NCBI GenBank assembly: GCA_051001995.1
Contig: JBPCMT010000074.1
Location: forward strand, 1-5,608
Direction: 5' to 3'
Origin: CAWEHQ01 sp051001995
GTDB taxonomy: Bacteria; Actinomycetota; Thermoleophilia; Solirubrobacterales; Thermoleophilaceae
DNA: 5,608 bases
The notes under the pieces were generated by a model, which was not told where the DNA came from, did not search any database, and saw nothing but the letters and a program-made list of their open reading frames with translations. Shown here one piece after another: positions 4,486 through 5,608 of this stretch; positions within the stretch are counted from its first letter, which is position 1; the number at the start of each line of letters is the position of its first letter. The translations under genes were made by a program, and so were the position numbers.

Positions 4486-5608
4486 TCGCCGACCGTTCGG
4501 ACTTCGGCGCCGTGGTCGTCGGAGCTAGCCTCGCCGGGTGCACGACGGCGACGCTGCTCGCCCGCGCCGGCGTGCGAGTGGCGCTCGTGGAGCGCAGTCG
4601 AGACGCCGAAGCGTTCAAGCGTGTCTGCGGTCATTACATCCAGGCGTCGGCGGTGCCGACGCTGGAACGCCTCGGTCTGATGGAGCCGATCGAGGCGGCC
4701 GGGGGCGTTCGCTCGCACGGGCGCCTGTGGACGCGGTGGGGGGTGATCGAGGTGCCATCGGACGCGGCCCTCACGCGCAGCGTCAACCTGCGCCGCGAGC
4801 GCCTCGACCCGCTGGTGCGCAGGCTCGCCGCCGACGAGTCGCGAGTCGAGCTGATGCTCGGGTACGCAGCGAAGGCGCTCCTCTCGGACGACGGGTCGGT
4901 GGGCGGGGTCGAGGCGGTGGACCCGTGCGGTCGTCGCATCCGCGTCCGCGCGCCGCTGGTCGTGGGAGCCGACGGCCGCGACTCCCGCGTGGCGGCGATG
5001 GCTGGGCTGCCGCCTCGGTCGAGCCCGCACGGGCGCTTCTCCTACGCCGCGTACTTCGAGGGCCCGCCGCCCGCGGGAGCGCCGGACGCCACCATCTGGC
5101 TGCTGGATCCCGAGTGGGCCGCGGCCTTTCCCACCGACGGCGATCTGACCATGTACGGCTGCATGCCGACGATGGAACGCTTGCCCGAGTTCAAGCGGGA
5201 CGCCGCTGGGGCGCTCGAAGCCTTCATCGCCGGTCTTCCCGGCGCCCCACCGATCGCGCAGTCGCGCCGAGTCTCCCCCGTGATCGGGAAAATCAAGATG
5301 CCGAACGTCCGCCGCGGGCCGATCGGCGCCGGCGTGGCGCTCGTGGGCGACGCCGCCCTCGCGACCGACCCCCTGTGGGGAGTGGGCTGCGGCTGGGCGT
5401 TTCAGTCCGGCGAGTGGCTCGCCGACAGCGTCGCCGCGGCGCTTCGCGGGGACGAGGCGCTCGAACGGGGACTGCGACGCTACCGGCGGCGCTTTCGCCG
5501 CCGCCTCGCCGGCCATTCGCTCCTGATCGACCGCTACGCGACGGGTCGCCGCTTCAACGGCGTCGAGCGGCTCCTCTACTCGGCGGGAGCGTCCGACGAG
5601 AGAGTGGC
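4482..5608 (+). CDS. FAD-dependent oxidoreductase (FixC/geranylgeranyl reductase or PHBH-like monooxygenase class), 3' end cut
   Basis: A frame of 375 codons runs off the window edge without a stop. Residues 9-37 form the Rossmann fold: VVVGASLAG (11-19) with Ser in place of the second Gly, and E37 at the end of strand 2 for the ribose. K46-x-x-CG (46-50) followed by HYIQASAVPTLERLGL resembles the CG motif of the geranylgeranyl reductase/halogenase-like enzymes. VVGADGRDSRVA (160-171) is the DG motif and ALVGDAALATDP (286-297) the GD motif that holds the FAD ribityl chain, followed by GVGCGWAFQSGEWLA (300-314). A basic run (329-342) is rich in Arg. No signal peptide; cytoplasmic. The Trp-halogenase WxWxIP motif is not seen. 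The enzyme should oxidise, reduce or hydroxylate a small hydrophobic or aromatic substrate with NAD(P)H; which cannot be told. The ATG at 4482 is the first canonical start; a non-canonical ATC at 4470 fits the Shine-Dalgarno better. Divergent from the PadR gene, its likely regulator. Confidence 0.88.
   Translation, partial: MIADRSDFGAVVVGASLAGCTTATLLARAGVRVALVERSRDAEAFKRVCGHYIQASAVPTLERLGLMEPIEAAGGVRSHGRLWTRWGVIEVPSDAALTRSVNLRRERLDPLVRRLAADESRVELMLGYAAKALLSDDGSVGGVEAVDPCGRRIRVRAPLVVGADGRDSRVAAMAGLPPRSSPHGRFSYAAYFEGPPPAGAPDATIWLLDPEWAAAFPTDGDLTMYGCMPTMERLPEFKRDAAGALEAFIAGLPGAPPIAQSRRVSPVIGKIKMPNVRRGPIGAGVALVGDAALATDPLWGVGCGWAFQSGEWLADSVAAALRGDEALERGLRRYRRRFRRRLAGHSLLIDRYATGRRFNGVERLLYSAGASDERV

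Noticed and set aside
4398..5516. Minus-strand open frame of 372 codons opposite the FAD gene
   Set aside because: Antisense of a sequence with clear Rossmann, DG and GD motifs; no domain of its own.

Overview
The window is very GC-rich (about 70% by eye, not counted) and densely packed, with strong G/C bias at third codon positions and frequent GTG starts. Together with a DUF3105 membrane protein and a PadR regulator beside a FAD oxidoreductase, this suggests a high-GC actinobacterium, possibly of the Thermoleophilia/Solirubrobacterales type. That placement is inference from style and gene content, not from a marker gene.

Layout: two divergent units meet at a 73-base intergenic region (4409-4481). 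Leftward on the minus strand, probably as one operon, run a PadR-family regulator (4408-3872), a small phospholipase/carboxylesterase-type alpha/beta hydrolase (3861-3193), a second, unrelated alpha/beta hydrolase (3190-2318), a DUF3105 single-pass membrane protein (2263-1568), a polytopic O-antigen ligase/polymerase-like membrane protein (1538-30), and the first 11 codons of another gene that overlaps it by four bases and leaves the window at base 1. The gaps are 10, 2, 54, 29 and -4 bases. Rightward on the plus strand is a FAD-dependent oxidoreductase that starts at 4482 and runs off the end of the window after 375 codons.

Function: the PadR protein is the obvious candidate to control the divergent promoter region, and so its own unit and the FAD enzyme. 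A FAD oxidoreductase with two esterase/hydrolase-fold proteins suggests small-molecule conversion, but nothing in the sequence names the substrate. The DUF3105 and O-antigen ligase-like proteins belong to the cell envelope and may simply be downstream passengers of the same transcript.

Points of most interest are the start region of the FAD gene (a good Shine-Dalgarno with no canonical start at normal distance, and a 13-codon ORF ending in an ATGA overlap with the FAD start), an imperfect palindrome over the probable minus-strand -10 box, and the apparent lack of the catalytic histidine in the second hydrolase. I saw no RNA genes, mobile elements, CRISPR arrays or convincing terminators. Apart from these points the region looks ordinary, and I do not see a clear new multi-gene system.
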